Shown: positions 6,032 to 14,227, counted from the stretch's first letter. The stretch: 15,915 bases of DNA from Bacteroidales bacterium (GCA_016926235.1 JAFGOZ010000548.1:1-15915), one strand, 5' to 3'. The notes: generated from the letters alone by a model not told the origin. Numbers and translations: made by a program.

Positions 6032-7171
6032 ATGAGAACCTTTTCATTATTATTATTCATAATTATTACATTTTCATGTCAAAACGAAAATCGTAACCTA
6101 TTGGTAATAAATACAAATGCAAAAAATTATTCAAAGGAATATCTATCACAGATATTTAAAAAGAGTGAGATAGTGAAACTTGAGACTCTAGACACTTGCC
6201 TGGTAAGACATGTTAGCCAAATTGTAAAAACAAAGGATTATATTTTTATAAATGATATGAACAAAGTACTTCAGTTTGATTCTGATGGAAAGTTTATCAG
6301 ACAGATAGGAAGCATCGGACATGGACCGGGACAATATTATGGGGTATTTGGAATGACAATTGATACAAGCTCGAAGTCAGTTATTATATCAGCCATCTAT
6401 CAATTATTATGCTACGATTTTAATGGCCGATTTTTGAATTCCATCCTGAAAACAGGAGATTTCACAACAGATTATATGTGCTTCATTAATGGACAATTAT
6501 GGACATATAATAAAAGACTAGTGATACCAATAGATAAGGGGAAATTTTTAGAACAAGGATGGCTATATATATACGATAGACAATTGAATATTACAGATAG
6601 TATTTTAACAAGGCAAGTTTTTGTTAATAATAGAGCTTTTCAATTTGGAAATTTGCCAAATATACTTTCAGTCCTTAAGTCCGGAATTTATATTTACTGT
6701 CCAGTATCTGCCCCGGAACCGCTTCTTAGAGATACTGTTTATAGGATTTCAGAATTCAAAATGATACCTTCAATAAAGCTTGATTTTTCTGAAATATTAT
6801 CTTTGAGAGATGACCTTAAACTCGATGCAAATACAATGAGTCCTGAAGATTTCAGAAGTAATATAAATTTAATCAGAAGTGTAAATATTAAAAATATATA
6901 TAGGACTGAAGAATTTGTGTTTGTAGAATATGATAATAGAGGTAAGCCCTATTTTTTTTGTTACGATATAATTCATCAATTGAGTTATAATATGTCTGAA
7001 GGCCTTACTGATGATTTGTTTGGGATCGGTAAACCGGTACAACTCATTCCTTTGGATCTTCTAGAAGGTAAGTTTTGCTTTGTTAAAAATGGATATGAGG
7101 TTCCAAGTATTATTGATGGAGTAAATGAAAACAGTAATCCCGTGATTTTCTTTCTTAAAACGAAAGAATAG
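6032..7171 (+). CDS. 6-bladed beta-propeller lipoprotein (DUF5128/BF4221-like), first copy
   Basis: The 379-residue product begins with a short lipoprotein signal, MRTFSLLLFIIITFSC, with the lipidated Cys at position 16. It then shows features of the 6-bladed beta-propeller lipoproteins of Bacteroidota: an early IVKLET, repeated 'KDYIFIND...VLQFDSDGKFIRQIG' blade strands, and the blade turn GHGPGQY (96-102). These lipoproteins are widespread in Bacteroidales and often sit in peptide-export loci; their function is not established. The last dozen residues (ENSNPVIFFLKTKE) nearly match those of the paralogue at 14363, as does much of the C-terminal half. Its composition is more AT-rich than the paralogue's. 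It could be a surface or periplasmic sensor, a chaperone for the exported peptide, or an immunity protein; none of these can be chosen from the sequence. Confidence 0.85.
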   Translation: MRTFSLLLFIIITFSCQNENRNLLVINTNAKNYSKEYLSQIFKKSEIVKLETLDTCLVRHVSQIVKTKDYIFINDMNKVLQFDSDGKFIRQIGSIGHGPGQYYGVFGMTIDTSSKSVIISAIYQLLCYDFNGRFLNSILKTGDFTTDYMCFINGQLWTYNKRLVIPIDKGKFLEQGWLYIYDRQLNITDSILTRQVFVNNRAFQFGNLPNILSVLKSGIYIYCPVSAPEPLLRDTVYRISEFKMIPSIKLDFSEILSLRDDLKLDANTMSPEDFRSNINLIRSVNIKNIYRTEEFVFVEYDNRGKPYFFCYDIIHQLSYNMSEGLTDDLFGIGKPVQLIPLDLLEGKFCFVKNGYEVPSIIDGVNENSNPVIFFLKTKE

Positions 7172-7377
7172 TTACATATAAAAATATATCATTTCATTTT
7201 TCAAGTTTCCTTTTTCCTTCTACTGTCGTTTAAGTTTTAGCTTAGACAATCAAAATCTTACTAAAAACGTAATGTCTTTTCACGTTGTAACTGTTTGTTT
7301 CATATAGTTTAATGAGGTTAGATGAATGAGTTCATTACTTTTTGAAAGAATTGAATAATTGCAAGTGAATTTAGCAC

Positions 7378-9588
7378 ATGAAGTTTTCACATTACAAACA
7401 ACTCGATTCCATGGATTGCGGCCCAACCTGTTTACGAATGGTTTCCAAGCACTATGGTAAGAGTTATAGTACAGAGTATTTACGAAACAATTCGTTTATC
7501 ACCCGTGAGGGCGTTTCCATGTTGGGTATCAGCGAAGCTGCAGAAAGAATAGGATTTCGGACAAGGGGTTACAGGCTTACCTGGGAACAACTGCGTGATG
7601 AGGTACCGTTACCCTGCATAGTCCATTGGAACCAGAGGCATTTTATAGTGGTTTATGATATTATTAGAAATGGGAGGCACAGGACAGGTGATGCATTGGT
7701 TCGTGTGGCCGATCCGGCAAATGGTTTGCTGGAATACTCCAAAGATGAGTTTCTGAAATGCTGGTTGAGTCATAAAGAAAATGGCGCAAACGAGGGAGCT
7801 GCTTTGCTTCTGGAACCCACCCCTGATTTTTATTCGCATGAAGATGAAAAAGTCCCGAAGACTAGATTTTTATATCTACTGGGTTACCTGAGACCCTACA
7901 CTAAGTTCATATTTCAGTTAGGACTTGGTATGTTAGCAGGAAGTGTTTTGAGCCTCATTTTTCCCTTTCTGACACAGTCGATTGTGGATTATGGCATCGG
8001 CAACAGCGATCTGGCTTTTATCTTACTGATTTTAGCCGCTCAGATGGTGCTAACATTAGGGCAAACAGCCAACGGATTCATCCGCAACTGGATCATGTTG
8101 CACGTGACCACCCGGATCAGTATATCCCTGATCTCGGATTTTCTCATCAAACTGATGCGGCTGCCCATAGCCTTCTTTGATACAAAAATGATCGGCGATA
8201 TCATGCAGCGCATCCAGGATCATCACCGCATCCAGTCTTTTCTAACACAGTCGTTGGTAGACATCATTTTTGCATCAATCACGCTAATCATCTATACGGT
8301 TATCATGGCTGTATACCACGTTGGTATCCTGGGTGTGTTCATTCTCGGCAGTGTTTTGTATATATCATGGGTTTTGATTTTTCTGAAAAGAAGGAGGGAG
8401 ATCGATTATAAACGTTTCCAGCAGGCATCGGCCAATACCAGCAATATTGTGCAACTGGTTACCGGAATGCAGGAGATTAAGCTCAATGCCTGCGAAAAGC
8501 AAAAACGCTGGGAATGGGAAAGTATACAGGCACGGTTGTTCAAAGTAAGTATCAAAGGACTGGCATTAAACCAAAACCAGCAATTGGGCGCCACTTTTAT
8601 CAACCAGTCCAAGGATCTTTTTATCTCGTTTCTTTCAGCCAAAGCGGTAATTACCGGCGATATGACCCTGGGCATGATGATGGCCGTGCAATACATTATC
8701 GGACAACTCAACGCCCCTATTCAGCAATTTATCGGTTTTACCCAGGCAGCCCAGGATGCAAAGATCAGTCTGGAAAGGCTGGGTGAGATTCATAACCGTG
8801 AAGATGAAGAAAAACCCGAAGATAACAGGATACAGGAGATACCAGGCAGCGGAAATATTGAAGTTTCCGGTATTACCTTCCAGTATGAGGGCCCGCATTC
8901 TGAGAAAGTCCTGGATGATGTCTCGCTGGTCATTCCTGCAAACCAGATAACAGCCATAGTGGGTACCAGCGGCAGCGGAAAAACAACCTTGTTAAAACTC
9001 CTGCTTGGTTTTTATGAACCGGTTAAAGGCAAGATTAAGCTCAATGGCATGGAACTGAACCAGTACAGTCAGTCGCAATGGCGAAAACGCTGTGGTGTGG
9101 TGATGCAGGAAGGCTTTGTATTTTCGGATTCCATTGCCAACAATATTGGCATAATGGATGAAGTGCCAGACAGGAACAAACTGGAGCAAGCAGTGAAAAC
9201 CGCCAATGTGAATGAATATATCGAATCACTGCCTCTCCGGTACAACACCCGGATCGGGAATGACGGTCACGGCCTTAGCACCGGTCAGAAACAAAGAATA
9301 TTGATTGCAAGGGCAGTTTATAAAGACCCTGATTATATTTTCTTCGATGAAGCAACCAACTCACTCGATGCTAAAAATGAACGGGTGATCATGGAAAACC
9401 TGAAACAGTTTTTCAGGGGCCGCACAGTGGTGATTGTGGCGCACCGCCTGAGCACGGTAAAAAATGCTGACCAAATTGTGGTGATGGAGAAGGGGAGGAT
9501 TGTGGAAACTGGAAACCACAAAGAGCTGGTAAAAAAGGAAGGGGCGTATTTTAATTTGGTGAGGGATCAGTTGGAATTGGGGAAGTAA
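7378..9588 (+). CDS. Peptidase-containing ABC transporter (C39 peptidase, PCAT type)
   Basis: The 736-residue protein is a complete bacteriocin-type exporter. An N-terminal C39 peptidase (1-145) carries C14 in DSMDCGPTCL, H88 in QRHFIVV and D112 in VADPANG, with Q8 as oxyanion residue. A six-helix membrane domain follows (about 160-460). The ATPase has Walker A GTSGSGKTT (529-537), a Q-loop in VVMQEG, signature LSTGQ (633-637, Thr replacing the usual Gly), Walker B YIFFDE (653-658) and the H-loop His689. It should cut double-glycine leaders and move the core peptide across the inner membrane. The precursor at 5466 has the matching leader. HlyD- and TolC-like partners follow, completing an envelope-spanning exporter. 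Composition is clearly richer in GC than in the upstream AT-rich block, and a 206-base gap without clear terminator precedes it. Confidence 0.96.
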   Translation: MKFSHYKQLDSMDCGPTCLRMVSKHYGKSYSTEYLRNNSFITREGVSMLGISEAAERIGFRTRGYRLTWEQLRDEVPLPCIVHWNQRHFIVVYDIIRNGRHRTGDALVRVADPANGLLEYSKDEFLKCWLSHKENGANEGAALLLEPTPDFYSHEDEKVPKTRFLYLLGYLRPYTKFIFQLGLGMLAGSVLSLIFPFLTQSIVDYGIGNSDLAFILLILAAQMVLTLGQTANGFIRNWIMLHVTTRISISLISDFLIKLMRLPIAFFDTKMIGDIMQRIQDHHRIQSFLTQSLVDIIFASITLIIYTVIMAVYHVGILGVFILGSVLYISWVLIFLKRRREIDYKRFQQASANTSNIVQLVTGMQEIKLNACEKQKRWEWESIQARLFKVSIKGLALNQNQQLGATFINQSKDLFISFLSAKAVITGDMTLGMMMAVQYIIGQLNAPIQQFIGFTQAAQDAKISLERLGEIHNREDEEKPEDNRIQEIPGSGNIEVSGITFQYEGPHSEKVLDDVSLVIPANQITAIVGTSGSGKTTLLKLLLGFYEPVKGKIKLNGMELNQYSQSQWRKRCGVVMQEGFVFSDSIANNIGIMDEVPDRNKLEQAVKTANVNEYIESLPLRYNTRIGNDGHGLSTGQKQRILIARAVYKDPDYIFFDEATNSLDAKNERVIMENLKQFFRGRTVVIVAHRLSTVKNADQIVVMEKGRIVETGNHKELVKKEGAYFNLVRDQLELGK

Positions 9589-9590
9589 AA

Positions 9591-9662
9591 ATTAAAGAAT
9601 TAAAGAATTAAAGAATGAAGGAATAAAAAATATAAAAATGAAAAAATTAAGAAATAGGAAAT
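9591..9662 (+). repeat. Octamer array (ATTAAAGA), left arm
   Basis: Three exact ATTAAAGA units are followed by six degenerate ones (ATGAAGGA, ATAAAAAA and so on). The array starts two bases after the transporter stop and ends at the four-helix-bundle start codon. Its inverted counterpart lies at 10037-10087, so the two arms bracket that gene. Confidence 0.8.
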
Positions 9663-10028
9663 ATGAAAGAGAATGTTTTAAAGGATAAATCGTATGAGTT
9701 TGCATTGCTTATTGTTAAAGCGTTTCAAAAACTTTCTCGCGAACAAAAGGAGTTTGTGCTTTCAAAACAGTTGTTGCGAAGCGGCACCTCAATCGGAGCT
9801 AATGTTGAGGAAGCTTCCGGAGGAATTTCAAGGAAGGAATTTATAGCAAAGCTACAGATATCCTTTAAGGAAGCAAAAGAAACCCGGTACTGGTTACGCT
9901 TGCTTTATGATTCAGGATATCTGGAGAAAAAAGACTTTGTAATACTCATGGATCTTTGTGATGAACTTTTACGCATTATTGCTGCCATTCTTAAAACCAC
10001 CAAAAACAATTCCGGTAATAACACATAA
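9663..10028 (+). CDS. Four-helix bundle protein (23S rRNA intervening-sequence / S23 family)
   Basis: The 121-residue product matches this small all-helical family throughout. It shows an opening 'YEFALLIVKAFQKL' helix, the hallmark LLRSGTSIGANVEEA segment (about 39-53), then SRKEFIAKLQISFKEAKETRYWLRLL, and a final helix with DELLRIIAAILKT. Relatives occur inside 23S rRNA intervening sequences and as solitary genes across Bacteroidota; they form pentamers and are related to the Avd protein of diversity-generating retroelements. The function of the solitary form is unknown. Here it splits an otherwise continuous transporter-HlyD pair and is bracketed by inverted octamer arrays, which looks like an inserted passenger (inference) rather than a part of the exporter. 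No reverse transcriptase or variable repeat is visible nearby. Confidence 0.93.
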   Translation: MKENVLKDKSYEFALLIVKAFQKLSREQKEFVLSKQLLRSGTSIGANVEEASGGISRKEFIAKLQISFKEAKETRYWLRLLYDSGYLEKKDFVILMDLCDELLRIIAAILKTTKNNSGNNT

Positions 10029-10036
10029 CGCATTCA

Positions 10037-10087
10037 TTTTCTATTTTTTAATTCTTTAATTCTTTAATTTTTTAATTTCTTAATTCC
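10037..10087 (-). repeat. Octamer array (ATTAAAGA on the minus strand), right arm
   Basis: Read on the minus strand this is ATTAAGAA, ATTAAAAA, ATTAAAGA, ATTAAAGA, ATTAAAAA and ATAGAAAA, the same 8-base unit as 9591-9662 in the opposite direction. It stops one base before the HlyD start codon, so it forms the entire immediate 5' region of that gene. Confidence 0.8.
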
Positions 10088-10088
10088 G

Positions 10089-11390
10089 ATGCTTCATCCC
10101 GAATCAGAAAAAATAGAGCTTCACAGCGAACCCGTCCGCGAAATCATGACCGAGATCCCGGGCTGGATTTTACGTTGGGGATTGACCGTATTATTTGGCA
10201 TAGTTGTATTGCTTGTACTTGGTGCCTACCTGATAAAATATCCTGAAACCGTTTCGGCCCCGATATTAATTACAACAACCAAGGCCCCGGCTGCAATGAT
10301 CTGCAAAGCATCAGGCAAGATTGATAGGTTGCATGTAAAAGAAGGTCAGCAAGTGACAAAAGGTTATCTTATCGCAGTTATAGAAAACACGGCGAATTAT
10401 GAGCATTATTGCCTGCTGAAAAAGGAAATGGAAGGAATTGATCTGGAAATGAACTGGCAGGAAATTGTATTGGAAAGAGAAAATATCGGAAATCTTTCAC
10501 TAGGAAACATGCAGCCACTGTATGAGCAATTCAGAAAAACCTGGAATGATTTCAGGAATTACCTCCTACAGGGTTATATTCAACATAAAATAGTTCTGAT
10601 AGAAAAGCAAATAAAGAAGCAGCAGGAGTATCATCAGATTTTGCTCCAGCAGAAAGAAATCGCAAATAGCGATAGATTACTTGCTATCAGGAAGTTTAAA
10701 AGAGATTCTGCTGTTTATATTGGCGGAGGATATAGTATAACCGAATATGAAACTGAAAAGCAACAACTCAATCAGAAAGAAGTTTCAGTAAAGAGTATGG
10801 AGGCATCTGTCAAGAATTCTGAACTGACCATTATCACTTTAACCCAAAACATTTTGGAATTAAAACTCCAAATGGAGAATGAAGTATCTCAATATTTACT
10901 GAATCTCGATGAAATAAAACAAAACCTGGAAACGGCGATACGTGCTTACGAGGAACAATACCTGATCAGAAGTCCGATTGAAGGTACCATAACTTTATCA
11001 TCATTCTGGAGTGAAAACCAGGTGGTAACAACCGGCGACAAGATAGCTACGGTTGTTCCTGAAGGAGTAACAACCATAATCGGTAAAGCTGTTATTCCGG
11101 CAGAAAGGTTCGGGAAAGTGGAACCGAACCAGCGGGTGATTATCAAACTTTCCGGTTATCCTTATATGGAATATGGGGTACTGCAAGGAATTGTCGGTGA
11201 TATTTCAAAAATCCCTGAAAAGGATGGATATGTTGCTGAAATTGAGTTGCCTGATGGTATGTTTACCAGTTATCATAAAAGGCTACAGTTCTCTCAGGAG
11301 ATGAGTGGTTCGGCAGAAATTGTTACCAGAGAAACACGGTTGATTGACAAGTTTATTAATCCTCTTAAGTCGATTGCAAAGAATAATTAA
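10089..11390 (+). CDS. HlyD-family periplasmic adaptor (membrane fusion protein)
   Basis: The 433-residue protein has one N-terminal membrane anchor (about residues 27-49). A biotinyl-lipoyl half-motif follows: AMICKASGKIDRLHVKEGQQVTKG (69-92). Next comes a long coiled-coil hairpin (about 105-290, rich in Glu/Lys/Gln heptads), then the second half-motif RSPIEGTI with VVTTGDKIATVVPEG, and a beta-barrel region towards the C-terminus. This is the layout of adaptors that join a peptidase ABC transporter to a TolC-type channel. Upstream is that transporter and downstream the channel, so the three should form one type I secretion complex. No Shine-Dalgarno is present; the ATG is preceded directly by the octamer array. 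Confidence 0.93.
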   Translation: MLHPESEKIELHSEPVREIMTEIPGWILRWGLTVLFGIVVLLVLGAYLIKYPETVSAPILITTTKAPAAMICKASGKIDRLHVKEGQQVTKGYLIAVIENTANYEHYCLLKKEMEGIDLEMNWQEIVLERENIGNLSLGNMQPLYEQFRKTWNDFRNYLLQGYIQHKIVLIEKQIKKQQEYHQILLQQKEIANSDRLLAIRKFKRDSAVYIGGGYSITEYETEKQQLNQKEVSVKSMEASVKNSELTIITLTQNILELKLQMENEVSQYLLNLDEIKQNLETAIRAYEEQYLIRSPIEGTITLSSFWSENQVVTTGDKIATVVPEGVTTIIGKAVIPAERFGKVEPNQRVIIKLSGYPYMEYGVLQGIVGDISKIPEKDGYVAEIELPDGMFTSYHKRLQFSQEMSGSAEIVTRETRLIDKFINPLKSIAKNN

Positions 11391-11418
11391 ACCTTAAAGT
11401 TACATGCTTTTATCGATA

Positions 11419-11480
11419 TGAAACAACCTGAAACAACCTGAAACAACCTCAAACAATCTGAAACACCCTGAAACAACCTA
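11419..11480 (+). repeat. Decamer array, six units of TGAAACAACC
   Basis: Units TGAAACAACC, TCAAACAATC and TGAAACACCC follow one another at exactly 10 bases in the 123-base gap between the adaptor and the second glycosyltransferase. The array ends about 33 bases before the next start codon. Same family as 521-580. Confidence 0.85.
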
Positions 11481-11513
11481 CATCCTGAATCTTAATGCCA
11501 GAAACAAATAGCC

Positions 11514-12302
11514 ATGACTAGTGAAACCAGAAAAGACCTAACCGACATCACTTTTACAATTCCATTGAGAGTTGATTCGGATGAACGGATTGAAAATTTG
11601 GAGATAGTGATTGACTTCCTGAAAAGTCATTTTTTTTCAAACATCATAGTTTTGGAAGCAGGTATGGCGGAAAAGTACATTACTGCCGATGATGTCATTA
11701 AAATCTTTGTGAAGGATGATGATCCTGTTTTCCATGCAACAAAGTATCGTAATGAGATGATACGGCGGACAACCACAAATTTTGTAGCCCTATGGGATTC
11801 CGACGTTTTGGCGCCGGTTGATCAAATAATTCAGGCGTATGAATTATTAAGGAAGAATTTAACTGATGTGGTATTTCCCTATGATGGAAAATTTTATGAT
11901 ACTCATGCACTTTTTAAAAGCATGTATAAAGAAAATCAGGATATTGCAATATTTGAATATAATGTTGATAAATTTAAACTAATGCATGGTTTGCATTCTG
12001 TTGGTGGTGCAGTATTCATGAACAGGGAGAAATATCTCCTTGCCGGTATGGAAAACGAAAAGATTTATGGTTGGGGCCCTGATGATTATGAACGCGTAAA
12101 ACGTTGCGAAATATTGGGATATAAAATATCATGGATAGATGGCCCGCTGTTTCACCTGCACCATCCCAGGGGCAAAAGCGGCTGGTTCTATTCCGATGAA
12201 ATCAACATCCGGTCAAAACAGGAGTTTTTTAAGGTCTGCCGGATGAACAGGCAGGAATTGTCGGATTATGTGCATGGAGAGGAATGGAATGAAAAAAACT
12301 AA
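11514..12302 (+). CDS. Galactosyltransferase-like GT-A glycosyltransferase
   Basis: A 262-residue GT-A enzyme. It has a Rossmann-like start (ITFTIPLRVDSDERIENLE), the metal-binding DxD motif in ALWDSDVLAP (D95, D97), the GWGPDDYE motif (186-193) equivalent to GWGxED of galactosyl- and N-acetylgalactosaminyltransferases, and PLFHLHHPRG (211-220) supplying a His metal ligand. This is the pattern of the galactosyltransferase C-terminal family (GT7/GT27-like). It is soluble, with no membrane segment or signal, so it works in the cytoplasm. Its position inside the secretion operon, between adaptor and outer-membrane channel, suggests it modifies the exported peptide rather than a surface polysaccharide (inference). 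ATG 11514 is supported because the ATG at 11495 is out of frame and closes after eight codons. Confidence 0.85.
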   Translation: MTSETRKDLTDITFTIPLRVDSDERIENLEIVIDFLKSHFFSNIIVLEAGMAEKYITADDVIKIFVKDDDPVFHATKYRNEMIRRTTTNFVALWDSDVLAPVDQIIQAYELLRKNLTDVVFPYDGKFYDTHALFKSMYKENQDIAIFEYNVDKFKLMHGLHSVGGAVFMNREKYLLAGMENEKIYGWGPDDYERVKRCEILGYKISWIDGPLFHLHHPRGKSGWFYSDEINIRSKQEFFKVCRMNRQELSDYVHGEEWNEKN

Positions 12303-12390
12303 CAACTTAGTTGCATGACTAAATTATTAGTTGTATTTTTAAATTCAAATTTTATCACACTCCAAACCCAGCCCCCAGCACCCAACAACA

Positions 12391-12530
12391 TGAAACCATA
12401 TGAAACGCTATGAAACAACATGAAACCATCTCCCGCCTTCGCTAAAGCTGCGGACGGGCAAAGGAAACCTGAGACAATCTGAAACAATCTGAAACCACCT
12501 GAAACAAATTTGAAACAACATGAAACGCTA
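12391..12530 (+). repeat. Decamer array (TGAAACNNNN) interrupted by a GC-rich hairpin
   Basis: Four units (TGAAACCATA, TGAAACGCTA, TGAAACAACA, TGAAACCATC) are followed by the hairpin at 12432-12458 and then about six further units ending with TGAAACGCTA. The array fills most of the 354-base gap between the second glycosyltransferase and the tolC-like gene. The rest of that gap is an AT-rich stretch (12303-12370) with nothing recognisable and the palindromic site at 12572-12584. Confidence 0.85.
12432..12458. repeat. Imperfect GC-rich hairpin inside the decamer array
   Basis: CCCG (12432-12435) pairs with CGGG (12455-12458), and an inner CGC/GCG pair encloses TAAAGCT, with mismatches between. 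The element interrupts the 10-bp array cleanly, with units on both sides, so it looks inserted into a pre-existing array. Similar 'CCGCCTTCGCTAAAGC' palindromes are, from memory, dispersed in Bacteroidota genomes. Confidence 0.5.
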
Positions 12531-12571
12531 AATATTAAGTTTTTTTGTCTAATTTTCCGCTAGTTATTCGA

Positions 12572-12584
12572 CTTATAGTATAAG
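12572..12584. promoter_or_regulatory. Perfect palindromic operator-like site CTTATAGTATAAG
   Basis: CTTATA and TATAAG are exact reverse complements around a central G. The site is 72 bases before the tolC-like start codon. Its near copy at 5943-5955 is at almost the same distance from the first propeller gene. A weaker relative (TATAGTTTAAT, 7303-7313) lies about 65 bases before the transporter gene. Confidence 0.5.
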
Positions 12585-12656
12585 GTGATTGAAATGTGAG
12601 TAGGGTTGGCTGTTTGGCGTGAGTAGGAATATAGTTTTCTCATTAAGAACTTACAC

Positions 12657-14135
12657 ATGAGCCCTGTTAAGTGCTATTTTTTCGTCGTATTACTTTTTCC
12701 TTCAATTTTATTGGGACAGAGTACGCTAACATTGTCTGATGCAATCAGGATAGCGACCGACAGCTCCCTTGCAGCCTTCAGAGCGGAGAACCTCTATAAG
12801 GCGGGTTACTGGGAATACCGTTCTTACCTTGCCCAGAAAAAACCTTCACTTACGCTCAACACAACCCCTCTGAGTTACAACCGGTCGTTTACACAGCGCT
12901 ATAATTCGGTGCTCGACATTGACGAATATCGTCAGCAGCAGAGTCTCTATTCCTATGCGAATGCCAGTCTGAGCCAGAACCTGCCCTTTACAGGAGGATC
13001 ACTATATGTGGATTCTGAAATAGGTCGCCTGCAGAACTTCGGTGACAATGAATATACTCAGTTTTCGTCTGTACCGATAAGAATAGGACTGATTCAGCCT
13101 ATCCTTGGGTATAACAGATTCAAGTGGCAGCGCAAAATCGAACCCCTGAAATACGAGATTGCCAAAAAAAGCTATGTACAGTCCACCGAAGCCATTTCTC
13201 TGCAAATGGTCAATTATTACTTTGACCTGCTGGCTGCGCAAATTCAAGTTGAAATGTCGAGGACAAACCTCGCCAATGCGGATACGTTATACAATATTGG
13301 ACAAAAACGCCTCGAAATTGCCACGCAATCACAGGCCGACGTGCTAACCCTGAAGGTCACGGCTCTCTCTGCACGCAATGAACTTGCCACAGCGATCAAA
13401 CAATTGCAAAGCGCCCGTTTCATGTTATACTCTTTCCTGAAGCTCAACAACAGTCAGGATGTGGAACTCAAACTGCCCGATCAGCTTCCGGATTTCCAGG
13501 TGACTTTTGATAAAGCACTCGCACAGGCCCTGGAAAACAATCCCGATCTGCTTGACTACCGCCAGCAGGTTCTTGAATCGGAAAGCACAGTGGAGCGTAC
13601 GAGACGAAACGGACTTATGGATGCGTCACTGATGGCAAGCTACGGACTTAACCAGCAAAGCACAGACCTGCCGGGTTCATACCGTGATCCGTTGAACCAG
13701 CAGAATGCATCATTAGGGGTATCCATACCCATAATCGACTGGGGTCAACGAAGGGGACAATATAACATGGCAAAGAATAACTATGAGGCTGTGAAGCTGA
13801 GCGCCGAACAGGCTGAAATTGACTTCCGCCAGACGGTGATGCTGGCCGTCAGCAACTTCAACATGCAGCATGATGTGGTGACAACGGCTTTTGAGACCCG
13901 TGAAGCAGCACGTCAGGCATACAACATCACCAAACAGAGGTTTATAATCGGAAAAACCGATGTGAACAGTCTGACTCTTGCCCTCGAACGCCAGGATCAG
14001 GCCAACCTGACTTATATTGAAGCGCTCCGGCTATTCTGGAGCTATTATTATACGGTAAGGCGGGTCACATTGTATGATTTTGAGAATGATAAAACGTTGA
14101 TGGATGGGCTTGATGAGGAGGTTGGGATTAGGTAA
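12657..14135 (+). CDS. TolC-type outer membrane efflux protein (OEP family)
   Basis: The 492-residue product has a Sec signal peptide (residues 1-20, hydrophobic VKCYFFVVLLFPSILLG). Two OEP repeats of long helices follow: TLTLSDAIRIATDSSLAAFRAE near the start, and the second repeat opening with 'FDKALAQALENNPDLLDYRQQV' at about 281-302. The characteristic SIPIIDWGQRRGQYNMAKNNYE strand-turn-helix sits near 360-380. These features match TolC-like trimeric channels. It would complete the exit path for the C39 transporter and HlyD adaptor. The gene is the most GC-rich in the window and has its own upstream palindromic site, so it may have a separate promoter. Confidence 0.92.
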   Translation: MSPVKCYFFVVLLFPSILLGQSTLTLSDAIRIATDSSLAAFRAENLYKAGYWEYRSYLAQKKPSLTLNTTPLSYNRSFTQRYNSVLDIDEYRQQQSLYSYANASLSQNLPFTGGSLYVDSEIGRLQNFGDNEYTQFSSVPIRIGLIQPILGYNRFKWQRKIEPLKYEIAKKSYVQSTEAISLQMVNYYFDLLAAQIQVEMSRTNLANADTLYNIGQKRLEIATQSQADVLTLKVTALSARNELATAIKQLQSARFMLYSFLKLNNSQDVELKLPDQLPDFQVTFDKALAQALENNPDLLDYRQQVLESESTVERTRRNGLMDASLMASYGLNQQSTDLPGSYRDPLNQQNASLGVSIPIIDWGQRRGQYNMAKNNYEAVKLSAEQAEIDFRQTVMLAVSNFNMQHDVVTTAFETREAARQAYNITKQRFIIGKTDVNSLTLALERQDQANLTYIEALRLFWSYYYTVRRVTLYDFENDKTLMDGLDEEVGIR

Positions 14136-14137
14136 TG

Positions 14138-14194
14138 TTTCAGGTTGTTTCAGGTTGTTTCATATGGTTTCAGATTGTTTCAGGTTGTTTCATG
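14138..14194 (-). repeat. Decamer array on the minus strand (GTTTCAGGTT units)
   Basis: Units reading GTTTCAGGTT, GTTTCATATG and GTTTCAGATT follow each other every 10 bases, the reverse complement of the TGAAACNNNN family. The array begins two bases after the tolC-like stop codon. Confidence 0.85.
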
Positions 14195-14227
14195 CGTTTG
14201 AATTGAAATTTGACAGGTTGGTTTTCA

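Noticed and set aside
9663..10028. Accessory Avd gene of a diversity-generating retroelement
   Set aside because: The family is related to Avd, but no reverse transcriptase, template repeat or variable repeat is present in the window.
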